Positions 39,441 through 48,454 of a stretch of 64,000 bases of DNA are shown here, one piece after another. The notes beneath the pieces were generated by a model. That model worked only from the letters and a program-made list of their open reading frames with translations. It made no database searches and had not been told where the DNA came from. Positions within the stretch are counted from its first letter, which is position 1. Each line of letters opens with the position of its first letter. Made by a program: the position numbers and the translations under genes. The DNA comes from Ilyobacter_A sp963668015 (GTDB lineage: Bacteria; Fusobacteriota; Fusobacteriia; Fusobacteriales; Fusobacteriaceae), in contig CAXXCR010000010.1 in NCBI GenBank assembly GCA_963668015.2, forward strand, positions 113,939-177,938, written 5' to 3'.

Positions 39441-39441
39441 A

Positions 39442-39470
39442 TTGACAGTCCTCAAAAGTTCGAGTATAAT
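39442..39470 (+). promoter_or_regulatory. Promoter of the MarR gene
   Basis: TTGACA (39442-39447), 17-bp spacer, TATAAT (39465-39470): full sigma-70 consensus. Confidence 0.88.
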
Positions 39471-39519
39471 ATATTTAAAGCATAGTTCATATATAAACTT
39501 TTTTAGTGGAGGTGATCTT

Positions 39520-40002
39520 ATGGAAAGTGCACTTCATTCTGACCTTAAGATAGGAAAAAAAATAAAAACACTACATAAGATTTTTCACGCTTTCGTATCT
39601 GACTACTTAGATGGTGTTGATATAAAAGTAGCCGAATTTGACTTTCTTATGAACATTTTGGAGTCAGAAGGTTCCTGCCAGGAAGAGCTGGCTTGCGCTG
39701 TTATGGTAAATAAGTCCGCAGCTACAAAAGCTATCAAATCTTTGGAAAAAAAAGGCTACGTTGTGAGAAAAAGAGACGAAGAGGATAAAAGGTTTTTCAG
39801 GGTATACTCCACCCCAAAATCCAGAGAACTCAGAGAGGAATTCCTCGAAAAAATTCATACTATGAAGGAGCATATGCTTGACAACTTTTCAGAGGAAGAC
39901 GCCCAGACACTTTACCTGCTTTTAGACAGACTGGAAAAAAACCTTATGAAAGAGTGTCAGGATTTCCAGTTAGAATTGAAATGTGGATGCGAATGCGAAT
40001 GA
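39520..40002 (+). CDS. MarR-family regulator with Cys-rich tail
   Basis: A 160-residue winged-helix repressor. The helix-turn-helix is SCQEELACAVMVNKSAATKAIKSLEKKGYV and the wing KRDEEDKRFFRVYSTP, shown here by its ends SCQEEL and GYVVRKRD. The tail CQDFQLELKCGCECE packs four Cys into 15 residues, suggesting metal or redox sensing. The start is the ATG at 39520 behind GGAGGTGAT; the frame upstream of it overlaps the promoter. Its target is not evident; the outer-membrane protein gene downstream is one candidate. Confidence 0.9.
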   Translation: MESALHSDLKIGKKIKTLHKIFHAFVSDYLDGVDIKVAEFDFLMNILESEGSCQEELACAVMVNKSAATKAIKSLEKKGYVVRKRDEEDKRFFRVYSTPKSRELREEFLEKIHTMKEHMLDNFSEEDAQTLYLLLDRLEKNLMKECQDFQLELKCGCECE

Positions 40003-40024
40003 GCCCGTTTAGGGCTCTTTTATT
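40001..40024 (+). terminator. marR terminator
   Basis: GAGCCC/GGGCTC hairpin starting at the stop codon, followed by TTTTATTTT. Confidence 0.83.
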
Positions 40025-40239
40025 TTACGCTTTTTTAACAGTTTTAAAACTCCAATACTTCCTCCAATTTAGTATTTCCACTAAAAACCAAAATAAACTT
40101 ACTTCAAAAATCAGTTTTTAAAAGTCTAAACCTCCTCGATTTTTTTACCACACTTTTACCGGCATTAAATTGGTTTTTTAAACAGGTAGTGTATCATCAT
40201 ACCCGTAATGAAAATAAAAAACTTTAGGAGGACAAATTA

Positions 40240-41190
40240 ATGAAAAAAATTTCGATACTACTTGCTGCTCTTAGTTTAGCTGCAACTGCCAATGCTGCAT
40301 CTTTTAACCTGACTCACGAAGCAAAGCTAAATGACGAATCTATTTACAAAGGAAAAGAGAAAATCGAGTACACACTGGCAAAAGGGGATTACAAATTAGA
40401 CAACGGAATTAAATTCAAATTCGATATCGACAGGGATTTCATCCAAGATGCCGGTAAAGGAATAGAAGACCACGAAGGTTGGGATACTAAATTCGGAATC
40501 TACGCTCCGGTTGGAAAGTTTGATATGTTAGGAAAAACTTGGAAAAACGAGATCGGTGCAAAACTTATCTACGATCAAGTGGACGCTTATGACACTACTG
40601 AAGAATACGAAGAAACTGAATACGGTGCTGAGTTTGTAACTTCAACCAAATTAAGCGACAAAACTAAATTAAAAGTTGCCTTCACAGGTATGTACGCAGA
40701 TACAGATGATGAAGGAGACGAATACGACGGGGAATACTACGGAATCGAAACTACAATTTCAACAAAATGGACTAAAAACTGGAGCTCTAAAACTTACTTC
40801 AACCAATATTGGGGAGGGTACACTGACGGAGACTTCATAGGAGACAACTCTTCTACCGCTGACTACGACTCAGATGCTTACACTTGGGAACTTGACCACG
40901 AAACAAGGTGGACTCAAAACATAGCTGAGTTCGACAACGCCGCTATATACTTAGGAGCATCTTTCAATGCTGAGCTAGAAAACCAAGGAGACGAGCACCA
41001 AGACGCTGGAAAAGACAAATCTAAATTCTGGGCTCAACCACAAATCGGCTTCAAATATAAAGTCAACGACGCTCTATCTTTACACGGATTAGCAGGATAC
41101 AATGTATGGTCTTTAGAAAACAAAGGGGATTCAGTTAAAGCAGACCCTGAAGAGTTCGAAGCTAAATTAGGATTTAAAATGAGCATCTAA
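40240..41190 (+). CDS. Outer-membrane beta-barrel protein
   Basis: A 316-residue exported protein. The signal peptide ends ATANA-A at residue 19-20. The mature part alternates aromatic and polar residues in strand-length stretches with acidic loops (DTDDEGDEYDGEYYG), as in fusobacterial-type porins. The C-terminus KLGFKMSI ends in Ile rather than Phe, acceptable for BAM but less usual. Codon use (GAC, TTC, AAC, GGA) suggests high expression. It has its own terminator. The pore specificity is unknown. Confidence 0.82.
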   Translation: MKKISILLAALSLAATANAASFNLTHEAKLNDESIYKGKEKIEYTLAKGDYKLDNGIKFKFDIDRDFIQDAGKGIEDHEGWDTKFGIYAPVGKFDMLGKTWKNEIGAKLIYDQVDAYDTTEEYEETEYGAEFVTSTKLSDKTKLKVAFTGMYADTDDEGDEYDGEYYGIETTISTKWTKNWSSKTYFNQYWGGYTDGDFIGDNSSTADYDSDAYTWELDHETRWTQNIAEFDNAAIYLGASFNAELENQGDEHQDAGKDKSKFWAQPQIGFKYKVNDALSLHGLAGYNVWSLENKGDSVKADPEEFEAKLGFKMSI

Positions 41191-41198
41191 GTTTAAAT

Positions 41199-41230
41199 TA
41201 AAAAGGAGGCATAGCCTCCTTTTTTTAATA
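41199..41230. terminator. Bidirectional terminator
   Basis: AAAAGGAGGC/GCCTCCTTTT with T-runs on both sides, between the convergent outer-membrane protein and ABC ATPase genes. Confidence 0.9.
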
Positions 41231-41956
41231 CTTTAAAGTTTTCCCCAAAAACTCCTTCAACTCATCTGTCTGAGGAGATTCAAAAACCTCTATTCCAGTC
41301 CCCTGTTCGAGTATCTTTCCATCAGCTACAAACAGAACATAATCTGCAACATGCCTGGCAAAACCCATCTCATGAGTAACCAAAATCAAATTCATTTTTT
41401 CCTTTTTTAGTTCCAAGATGGCATCTAAAACCTCCGAAGTTAACGCCGGGTCCAGAGCTGAGGTCGGCTCGTCCAATAAAAGTACCTTTGGCTCTATTGC
41501 TATTGCCCTGGCTATTGCCACTCTCTGCTGTTGCCCTCCAGATAGTTGATGTGGTTTTTTGTGAATATGTTCTGAAAGTTGAAATCTCCGAAAAAGCTCT
41601 ATAGCTCTGGCATCTGCAGCTTCCTGAGAAAGTTTGTGCACCTTTACCAAGGGAAGAGTTATATTTTCCAAGGCACTTAAATGCGGAAATAAATTATAGG
41701 CCTGAAAAACTACACCGACAGTTTTTCTATACGCCTCCAGTTTCTTCTCTTCAAAACTCAGACTTTCGCCATTTACAGATATTTCACCAGAATTTGGAAG
41801 TTCAAGACCCGCTAGCAGACGCAGCAGCGTAGACTTCCCTCCCCCTGAAGGACCTATTACAACAAGGGAGCTTACACCTCTTAGCTTAAGGTTTATTTTA
41901 TCTAAAACAGATTGACCCGAATAAATTTTTGTCAGATTTTTTATATCAAGCTTCAT
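41225..41956 (-). CDS. Polar amino acid ABC importer, ATP-binding subunit (GlnQ/HisP type)
   Basis: A 243-residue cytosolic ATPase. Walker A is GPSGGGKST, the Q-loop is VFQAYNLFPHL, the signature LSGGQQQRVAIARA, Walker B LLLDEPTSALDP and the H-loop VTHEM. The sequence YNLFPHLSALENI is typical of polar amino acid importers. It overlaps the permease gene by 11 bp, so they are coupled. The binding protein lies upstream on the same strand, beyond a type B repeat. Confidence 0.93.
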   Translation of the reverse strand: MKLDIKNLTKIYSGQSVLDKINLKLRGVSSLVVIGPSGGGKSTLLRLLAGLELPNSGEISVNGESLSFEEKKLEAYRKTVGVVFQAYNLFPHLSALENITLPLVKVHKLSQEAADARAIELFRRFQLSEHIHKKPHQLSGGQQQRVAIARAIAIEPKVLLLDEPTSALDPALTSEVLDAILELKKEKMNLILVTHEMGFARHVADYVLFVADGKILEQGTGIEVFESPQTDELKEFLGKTLKY

Positions 41957-42794
41957 AAGAAAACTTCCTTTCTAGTATTTTCGATATATGAGATATAGGA
42001 TAAGTAAGAATAATATACCCCAATGCAAGCACAAAGTAATTTTCTATAGGGGCAAAGGTTAAGGAGTCAACCTCCTGTACATTTTTGGTGAACTCATTTA
42101 CGGCTATTATAGATAAAAGGGAAGAATCCTTTATCAAAGATGCAAACTGGCCCGCAAGCGACGGCATAATCCTTTTAACAACCTGCGGAAAAATTATATA
42201 CCTATACTTCTGATATTTGCTAAACCCTAAAGCCTTACACGTCTCAATCTGGCTGGAATCTATACTTTCTATCCCGGCTCTTATTATCTCCGCAACATAA
42301 GCACCTGAAAACACCGCCATTATGAGAACACCCATCATATATCGGTTAACTATATTAAAAGCCGTGCCTATAACATAGAAAAACAGATATATTTGTACAA
42401 TTAAAGGGGTTCCCCTGATAACCTCAATGTAAAATTTGCTGAAATAGTGCAGCGGCAAAAGTCTAGACTTCTGACCCAAGGCAAAAAAAGTACCTATGGC
42501 AAGGCTGCACAACAGCGAAAAAAATGAGATTATTATCGTAACAAAAAAACCAAAAACGAACTTGTACTTATATTCAACAACCGTTTCCCTCCACATATAG
42601 GTGTAGTTTAGTTTTGCAAAGGAAAATTTAAGCAGAAAGTATACCCCCAATAATATCAAAGCATAATTAAATACTCTAACTCTTCTACTGACAGCGGACT
42701 CTCCTATCCCCCTTAAAAAAAACTTCCTAAACTCTATCCTCTTTCTCCTCTTTCTTGGTTCCACTTGTTTTTTAGCTTCCAACAGTTTGTTCAT
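41946..42794 (-). CDS. Polar amino acid ABC importer, permease subunit
   Basis: A 282-residue inner-membrane protein with a 45-residue basic N-terminal extension (KKQVEPRKRRKRIEFRK), then five or six helices. The EAA loop that docks on the ATPase is present (ETCKALGFSKYQKYRYIIFPQ), as is the HisM/GlnM opening FVTIIISFFSLLCSLAIGT and RGTPLIVQIYLFFYV. It probably forms a homodimer with the adjacent ATPase. Confidence 0.92.
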   Translation of the reverse strand: MNKLLEAKKQVEPRKRRKRIEFRKFFLRGIGESAVSRRVRVFNYALILLGVYFLLKFSFAKLNYTYMWRETVVEYKYKFVFGFFVTIIISFFSLLCSLAIGTFFALGQKSRLLPLHYFSKFYIEVIRGTPLIVQIYLFFYVIGTAFNIVNRYMMGVLIMAVFSGAYVAEIIRAGIESIDSSQIETCKALGFSKYQKYRYIIFPQVVKRIMPSLAGQFASLIKDSSLLSIIAVNEFTKNVQEVDSLTFAPIENYFVLALGYIILTYPISHISKILERKFSYEA

Positions 42795-42861
42795 AAGATA
42801 TCTTTCCCTTCAGTACTGACCATAGGATCTAAAACAATAATCTAGCTAAATTTAAACTTCC

Positions 42862-43155
42862 AAATAAATTACTGGATTTATCTAAGCCTATTTTGGACAC
42901 AGAGTTTAACAAAGGTTTAAAACAAGAGCTGCACAGAGAGAACCCTTTAATTCAAAATCATCTTTCATCACGAACTACACTAATCTCACTAATCATTAAA
43001 ATCTTAAAAACTAAAGATTTTTAGTAATTCTCTGTGAAACTCTGTGACCAAGGTTTTGAATTTATTTTTCTATTTGTATCTATTCGTGCGATTCGTGACA
43101 AAAAAGGTTTTTATGCACCTACAAGAAAATTAATAATTCACTTAAAATTTTGCGA
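42862..43155. repeat. Dispersed repeat, type B, copy 4 (diverged)
   Basis: About 290 bp, closest to 18950-19225. It carries the edge AAATTACTGGATTTAT, GGACACAGAG, TTCTCTGTGAAACTCTGTG and ATTCGTGCGATTCGTGAC. It separates the permease and binding-protein genes of one ABC importer. Confidence 0.82.
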
Positions 43156-43190
43156 CATATTAATTTAAAGATTTTTTCTGAGTTTGAATA

Positions 43191-43243
43191 AAAAATCTAG
43201 CAGTCCGGGCAACTTTGATGTGCCCGGTGTGCTGCTAGATAAA
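43191..43243 (-). terminator. Terminator after the binding-protein gene
   Basis: ATCTAGCAG..CCGGGCA/TGCCCGG..CTGCTAGAT long stem with T-runs outside. It would cut transcription between the binding-protein gene and the permease gene. Confidence 0.85.
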
Positions 43244-43246
43244 AAT

Positions 43247-44032
43247 TTAAAGATCTGTAAAAAACGGAAGTTCCAGTTCATCGAAGGTCTTTTTCTGCTC
43301 GGAAAGGTGTTTTTCCGCCAACCTGTCAAATCCTCCATCAGCCCTGAACTCTTCTATGAAGGCATTTATCTCTTCCCCTAAGTCATCGTCTCCTTTTCTA
43401 TACCCCATACCCCAGTACTCAACCTCTTCCTGGAACTGGTCGAATATAGGCCTTGTTGTTTTTGGGTTCTTTTTCCAGTTTTTAAATATAGTTAACGGGT
43501 CATATATGAAAACGTCAGCTTTTCCTTGAACAACCTCTAAAACACAGGCAGTCTCCTTTTCAAACACCAGTATTTTTGCTTTTGGGAAATATTGTTTCGC
43601 CACAACATGCCCAGTTGTACCCTTTTTAACTGCTATCACCCTATTTTTATAGTTCAAATCAGCGGGTTTTTTGACAGGCGAATTTTTCCCTGCCAGCAGT
43701 GTCAAATAAGATTTTGAATAGGGTATGGAAAAATTGATGGATTTTTTCCTCTGATCCGTTATGGTCATAGAAGACAGTATTACATCTATTTTATTTGTCT
43801 TCAGCGCCGGTATCAGCCCTCCAAAAGCCATGTTTTCAATTTTAACTTCTCTGCCTAGGTATTCCCCCAGCTCTTTTGCAAGATCCACGCTGAACCCTTC
43901 CGGCCTGCCCTTTTCATCTGTCATTTCAAAAGGCGGATATGCCAGCTCCATTCCAACCACCAAGGTATCCTTTGCAAATAAAAGGCTTGAACTTATTAAA
44001 ACTACAATAATCATAATTATTTTTTTCAGCAT
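43247..44032 (-). CDS. Polar amino acid ABC importer, substrate-binding protein
   Basis: A 261-residue periplasmic protein of the solute-binding family 3. The signal peptide is MLKKIIMIIVVLISSSLLFA. The mature protein begins KDTLVVGMELAYPPFEMTD and keeps GFSVDLAKELGEYLG and NKIDVILSSMTITDQRKK, the usual ligand-contact regions. The substrate is a polar amino acid, not further defined. The start at 44032 follows GGAGGGG; an ATG 6 codons earlier would overlap that site. The strong terminator means it may be expressed at a higher level than its membrane partners. Confidence 0.92.
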   Translation of the reverse strand: MLKKIIMIIVVLISSSLLFAKDTLVVGMELAYPPFEMTDEKGRPEGFSVDLAKELGEYLGREVKIENMAFGGLIPALKTNKIDVILSSMTITDQRKKSINFSIPYSKSYLTLLAGKNSPVKKPADLNYKNRVIAVKKGTTGHVVAKQYFPKAKILVFEKETACVLEVVQGKADVFIYDPLTIFKNWKKNPKTTRPIFDQFQEEVEYWGMGYRKGDDDLGEEINAFIEEFRADGGFDRLAEKHLSEQKKTFDELELPFFTDL

Positions 44033-44170
44033 AACAAATATCCCCTCCATGTCTTTTTTATTAGAACAATATTAATTTATACTATGCCTTTTTCTGCATT
44101 CCTTCAATTTAGGGTTGAAATTCCCTCTTTATAGGATTATAATTTAAAAAAACTATAAGTGCGGTGGGAT

Positions 44171-46315
44171 ATGGATATAAAGTTGAGAGAGGAACAAATA
44201 AATATACTCAGATACAAGCAGGGGAAGCTGGCTATCCCTGCAGTTCCAGGTGCCGGAAAGACCTTTGTTCTCAGTCATCTGGCTGCAAAGTTAATACTGG
44301 AAGAGCTCGTAGACGGGGAAAAACTCCTCATACTCACATATATGAATTCTGCAGTTCAAAACTTTCGCGAGAGAATAGAGGGGATACTCCCGCCCGGCGA
44401 GTTCGACAACCGTTTCGAAGTTATGACCATACATAAATTTGCATCTGAGATAATAAAGAACAACCTGGACCATTTAAATATACAGAGCGACTACACTCTC
44501 ATAGAAACCCCTAACAGATCCTATATAATGAACTCTGTAGTAAACAAGTGGAGGTACGAAAACGGAGAGCGTTTCCAGATTTTTATTGACGAGGTATCTA
44601 AAGGTGGAAGCAAGTACAAGGCCTGGCATGACGAGCTTGTAAAACTCTCATTGAACCTGATATCAAAATGCAAAAATTACAGTATATCACCTGCAAATCT
44701 GCTCTCCAAGACAAAAAATTTCAACAGAGACAGCATACTTAAAATAGTCGCCGAACTCTACAGCTCTTACCAGATTTCCTGCAACAAGGAAGCTTATCTG
44801 GACTACGACGACCTGCTTGCTCTTGCTTACAAGCTGTTAAAGGAAAATAAAAAAGTAAGAGATGAGATCTCAAAAAAATATAGGTATGTGTTCGAAGATG
44901 AAGCTCAAGACAGCAATTATCTGCAAAATAAAATCCTGTCACTGATGTCAGAAGAAAACTTGGTTAAGGTAGGCGATATTAATCAAAGCATTTTGGCCAG
45001 TTTTACCAGCTCGTCACCAGAGCTTTTCAAAAAATTCTGCACGGGACCTGTATACAGAATAGAGATGTTCACCGCCGGAAGGAGTTCCCAGGACATTATC
45101 GATTTTGCAAACTACTTTGTCCAATTCAACAGAAAAAAACATCCAATAATAGAAGCTCGAAAAGCATTGGAAAACCAACTCATAAAACCGGTTCCAAACG
45201 GTGGACTGCCAAAAAATCCCAAACCTGATTTTTACGGCATAAAAACATATATCTGCAGATCTGAAGATGAGGAATTTAGCACACTGTGCAGCTTTATGAA
45301 AAAATATATGCAAAACTACCCCGAAAAAACAGCAGCGGTGCTACTGCCTCAAAACTACCAGGTGGAAAAGGCTTTCAGGCTGCTGAAAAAATCCGGAGTA
45401 GACTGCGAAGTATTGAGCGATCTTCCTAGTTCAATAACAGATGTTATGGAATTTCTCAGCGCCGTTTTAGACTACCTGGCAAGGCCTTTTGACAACAGAA
45501 AGTTTATAGAACTTGTCAATCTGAGTATTCCCGAGGAAAAGCTGTGTGATGAAGATGAATTTTTTGCTTTTTTAAAAGGTATCGCACTGGAAAAACTTTT
45601 CTTCAGCAAACAGGATTTGAACATTCCGGAAAAATTTAAAGTTTCAAATTACTGGGAAGATTTCTTGTCCCTGCTGAAAAAACTAAGGGCGTTATTGGAG
45701 TACCCACAAAACTCACTTGAAAGGCTGGTTCTATTTATAGCGGAGGTTTTTTCTTTCCAGGGGGAAGCACTCATATTCTCCAACAAGGTCTCCGAAGACC
45801 TAAAGAGGATCATAAGACTGAATCCCAAATGGACTATAAGGGATGTCGCAAACGACCTAAAGAAAAACAGAAACAACCAGTTTTCTTATCTCGCAAAAGC
45901 AGTTCAGCTAGAAAGCGGAAGCAAGGTATCCCAAAGTAAAAATCTGGTGCTCTCAACCTACCACAAGAGCAAGGGTATGGAGTGGGACCTGGTTTATCTT
46001 TTCGGGGTAAATTCCCACAGTTTTCCGGCTTATCTCGGAGACAACGAATACGGAAAACAGGACTATCTTAAAAAAGAGTTCCAGTACCCACAAAGTTATG
46101 CAAACTATGAGTTTAAAAAGCTTTTTATAAAAAACGAGTTTGAAAACCATGTCAACAGTGCAAAGATAGAAAAAATATGCGAGGGAATAAGACTCCTGTA
46201 TGTGGGAATTACAAGAGCAAAGGAAGCCCTGGTGATAAGCGGGAGCAAAGACAAAGAGCTTTTCTACCTGAAAGAGTTTAAAAAATATATAGAAAATCGC
46301 GGAAAAGGTGATTAA
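44171..46315 (+). CDS. UvrD/Rep-type (SF1A) DNA helicase
   Basis: About 714 residues. Helicase motifs: Q-motif LREEQINIL, motif I VPGAGKT, motif Ia LTYMNSAVQNF, motif II FEDEAQD (a DEAQD form), motif III VGDINQSI, motif V STYHKSKGMEWDLVYL and motif VI LLYVGITRAKEALVISG. It translocates 3'-5' on DNA. It lacks the nuclease domain of AddA, but the next gene encodes a separate nuclease and starts 1 bp after this stop. ATG 44171 is preferred over GTG 44159, though the ribosome site (GGTGGG) is close to it. Expected role: DNA repair or end processing. Confidence 0.9.
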   Translation: MDIKLREEQINILRYKQGKLAIPAVPGAGKTFVLSHLAAKLILEELVDGEKLLILTYMNSAVQNFRERIEGILPPGEFDNRFEVMTIHKFASEIIKNNLDHLNIQSDYTLIETPNRSYIMNSVVNKWRYENGERFQIFIDEVSKGGSKYKAWHDELVKLSLNLISKCKNYSISPANLLSKTKNFNRDSILKIVAELYSSYQISCNKEAYLDYDDLLALAYKLLKENKKVRDEISKKYRYVFEDEAQDSNYLQNKILSLMSEENLVKVGDINQSILASFTSSSPELFKKFCTGPVYRIEMFTAGRSSQDIIDFANYFVQFNRKKHPIIEARKALENQLIKPVPNGGLPKNPKPDFYGIKTYICRSEDEEFSTLCSFMKKYMQNYPEKTAAVLLPQNYQVEKAFRLLKKSGVDCEVLSDLPSSITDVMEFLSAVLDYLARPFDNRKFIELVNLSIPEEKLCDEDEFFAFLKGIALEKLFFSKQDLNIPEKFKVSNYWEDFLSLLKKLRALLEYPQNSLERLVLFIAEVFSFQGEALIFSNKVSEDLKRIIRLNPKWTIRDVANDLKKNRNNQFSYLAKAVQLESGSKVSQSKNLVLSTYHKSKGMEWDLVYLFGVNSHSFPAYLGDNEYGKQDYLKKEFQYPQSYANYEFKKLFIKNEFENHVNSAKIEKICEGIRLLYVGITRAKEALVISGSKDKELFYLKEFKKYIENRGKGD

Positions 46316-46316
46316 T

Positions 46317-47030
46317 GTGGATATAAGACAGAAAAAAAACTTCTTCTACAGCCAAAACTCCATAAAAAACTTCTTGGAGTGTCCAAAAAAATTTAAATAC
46401 AGGTACCTTGAAGGGATAAGTTGGAAAAATTCTGATGAACTTATAAAACAGTCTCTCAAAGACGGGGAGGATTTCCACATTCTTGCAGAGAGGTACTTTC
46501 TGGGGATGGACGAAGATTTCTACTATAAAGATATTAACAAGCTTTCAAAATGGATGATGGACTTGAAGAAAAATTTTCCTAAAAACAAAAATAACTCTTA
46601 CCTGGGCGAATATGAAATAAGGCAGAAAAAAAACGGCATAAACCTAATGGCGAGGTATGATCTCATAAGCTTCAAATCCACAGGTGAAATAGAAATCTAT
46701 GACTGGAAGACAAACAAAGACAAGTTTCATCCGGATTTCGGGTCTAATTCTCTTCAGACAAAGATATACCTTTTTCTGCTGACGGAAAACCTTAATCTTT
46801 TTAGTATAAACTACTTTAAATTTAAAAATATATCTATGACATATTGGCAGACTAATTTTCCAGATTCACCACTGAGGATAAGCTACTCTTCACAGATGCA
46901 CGAAGAAAACAAAATATACCTGAAAAACTTAATCAAAGAAATAAATTCATACGACTTCAGCAAGTTTGAACAAAGCGACAAAAAAGCCTGTAAATTTTGC
47001 GAGTTTATGTCCATCTGTAAAAATAAATAG
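46317..47030 (+). CDS. PD-(D/E)XK nuclease with Fe-S-type cysteines (Cas4/AddB-like)
   Basis: A 237-residue nuclease of the RecB/Cas4 superfamily. The opening SQNSIKNFLECPKKFKYRYL is typical. The active site shows His in EDFHILAERY, Asp in MARYDLI, and D-x-K in IYDWKTN. Cys in ECPKKF plus C-x2-C-x5-C at the C-terminus (CKFCEFMSIC) is the four-Cys pattern that holds a [4Fe-4S] cluster in AddB and Cas4. No cas genes or CRISPR array are in the window. The GTG at 46317 follows AAGGTGAT inside the end of the helicase gene, implying coupling. The pair looks like a minimal helicase-nuclease. Confidence 0.85.
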   Translation: MDIRQKKNFFYSQNSIKNFLECPKKFKYRYLEGISWKNSDELIKQSLKDGEDFHILAERYFLGMDEDFYYKDINKLSKWMMDLKKNFPKNKNNSYLGEYEIRQKKNGINLMARYDLISFKSTGEIEIYDWKTNKDKFHPDFGSNSLQTKIYLFLLTENLNLFSINYFKFKNISMTYWQTNFPDSPLRISYSSQMHEENKIYLKNLIKEINSYDFSKFEQSDKKACKFCEFMSICKNK

Positions 47031-47056
47031 TCCACGCTTACGCGCGGACTATTTCC
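47027..47056. terminator. Bidirectional terminator
   Basis: AAATAGTCC/GGACTATTT stem between the nuclease gene and the convergent zinc-ribbon gene. Confidence 0.8.
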
Positions 47057-47333
47057 ATTTTTTAGCTTTTTTTTCTTTTTTCTGATTTTTTTTCAATGAT
47101 TTCATGTACTTGTATGTATTTTTAAACATAGTGTATTTAAGTTTTATGGCCGAAAAGATTTCTTTCAACGTAAGCCCAAAATCCCTCATAACCAAGAAAA
47201 CTCTAAAATAAGCCTTTCTGAACTTTGTATACTTATACACCTCTCCGCAGTTTGGGCACTTATATTTCGCTACCTTATCAGATATCTTCATCTTCTTTTT
47301 ACACTTTGGGCATTTTAAAACTATCTTTCTCAC
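47049..47333 (-). CDS. Small zinc-ribbon protein of unknown function
   Basis: A 94-residue basic protein. The N-terminal zinc ribbon is KCPKCKKKMKISDK...YKCPNCGEVYKY (two C-x2-C pairs). A hydrophobic-basic helix follows (FRKAYFRVFLVMRDFGL), with a Lys-rich tail. Nucleic-acid or membrane binding is possible. The 131-residue gene lies 16 bp upstream on the same strand. Confidence 0.75.
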   Translation of the reverse strand: MRKIVLKCPKCKKKMKISDKVAKYKCPNCGEVYKYTKFRKAYFRVFLVMRDFGLTLKEIFSAIKLKYTMFKNTYKYMKSLKKNQKKEKKAKKWK

Positions 47334-47349
47334 AAAACTACCCCCTATT

Positions 47350-47745
47350 TTAATCTTCCAGGTATTCCTCTATATCTTGTCTGAAATTTTCAAATCCATT
47401 AATTTTCATTGCTTTGAAGTAGTTCCCGAAAAGTTTTATCTCTATACGATCCATAACAGATTCCTGACCGCTGTCTTTTGCAATATTAATGGATCTTTTT
47501 TCCTGCTTACCTCCAACCAGGACTATAAACATACCGTTTTTGAATCCAATTATCTCAACCTTTGAAAGCTCGCGTTTTAGGTCTTCCTGTTTCGACTTTT
47601 CCTTTCTTCTTTCAGAATTCTGTCTTTTTATCTCGGCACGCTTCTTGTTCTTCTTTTCTTCCAAAAGCCTCTGCTTTTTCTTTTTAGACTTTAATATCCC
47701 TCTGGCCTTGCCTCTAGGCTTATCCTTTCCTACTCCCTTTTCCAT
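47350..47745 (-). CDS. Very basic protein of unknown function
   Basis: A 131-residue protein. Residues 1-65 are almost entirely Lys/Arg/Glu in a predicted long helix (KSKKKKQRLLEEKKNKK), and 66-131 form a small globular part (VEIIGFKNGMFIVLVGG). There is no signal peptide. The charge suggests RNA or ribosome contact. It is followed closely by the zinc-ribbon gene, probably as an operon. I do not recognise the family. Confidence 0.72.
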   Translation of the reverse strand: MEKGVGKDKPRGKARGILKSKKKKQRLLEEKKNKKRAEIKRQNSERRKEKSKQEDLKRELSKVEIIGFKNGMFIVLVGGKQEKRSINIAKDSGQESVMDRIEIKLFGNYFKAMKINGFENFRQDIEEYLED

Positions 47746-47984
47746 ACTTTTCTCCTTTTTTCTTAATCGTATACATTATATCTCAAAACCCCTGCTTGTG
47801 CAAAAAATATTTCAAGGCAAACATTAATACTCACTATTTTATTGGGCACCTTTTTATAATAAAAAACAACTTTAAAACCAGTTAGGCAGTCTAAAAATAA
47901 ACTACAAGAATTGGAAAACAGGGGTAAAAATATGTTAAAATGGTTATATAGTTAAATTTTCTTATTTTAAATAGGGGGACTACA

Positions 47985-48452
47985 ATGCAAATAGACCTTC
48001 ACAACATGAGCTATTTCCAAGCCATAAGATATTTCATAAAAAAATACAATGAAATTTTAAAGTCAGGAAAAAAAGAACCCTTGGTGGTTATCCACGGATA
48101 TGGAGCAAGTGGAAAGGGTGGCGTTATAAAACGTAATTTTCAAAACTACCTGAACGAGCACACCCAATACCTCAGCTTTTATCCGAATTCAGACATAACA
48201 GGAATAAACCAGGGCTGCACAACGGTTTTTCCAAAAAAAACTCTTCCTGTGCTTACTGATATTCTGGAAGATGAGATTTTAGATTACTGCAGCACAAGCC
48301 CCAAAAGTATGGAAAAGATCACCGGGGTACTTTTCAAAAAATACGATGAGAAAAAAATAAAATCCGCGGTAAAATCCCTAGTAAAAAAAGGCGGGCTCAC
48401 CGAAACATTAAAAAAAAGAAGCTCGGTTTATCTGGCAAGCAAAGGAGATTGA
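47985..48452 (+). CDS. Smr-domain protein
   Basis: A 155-residue protein. Residues 1-90 fit a small MutS-related (Smr) domain: IDLHNMSYFQA at the start (D-L-H) and VVIHGYGASGKGG (H-G-x-G), the two signatures of this nuclease-like fold. The last 50 residues look like a winged helix (KSMEKITGVLFKKYDEKKIK). Smr proteins cut RNA or branched DNA. It is first of three tightly packed genes. Confidence 0.82.
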   Translation: MQIDLHNMSYFQAIRYFIKKYNEILKSGKKEPLVVIHGYGASGKGGVIKRNFQNYLNEHTQYLSFYPNSDITGINQGCTTVFPKKTLPVLTDILEDEILDYCSTSPKSMEKITGVLFKKYDEKKIKSAVKSLVKKGGLTETLKKRSSVYLASKGD

Positions 48453-48454
48453 TT

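Noticed and set aside
46317..47030. Cas4 of a CRISPR system
   Set aside because: No CRISPR array or other cas gene is present; the helicase partner points to DNA-end processing instead.
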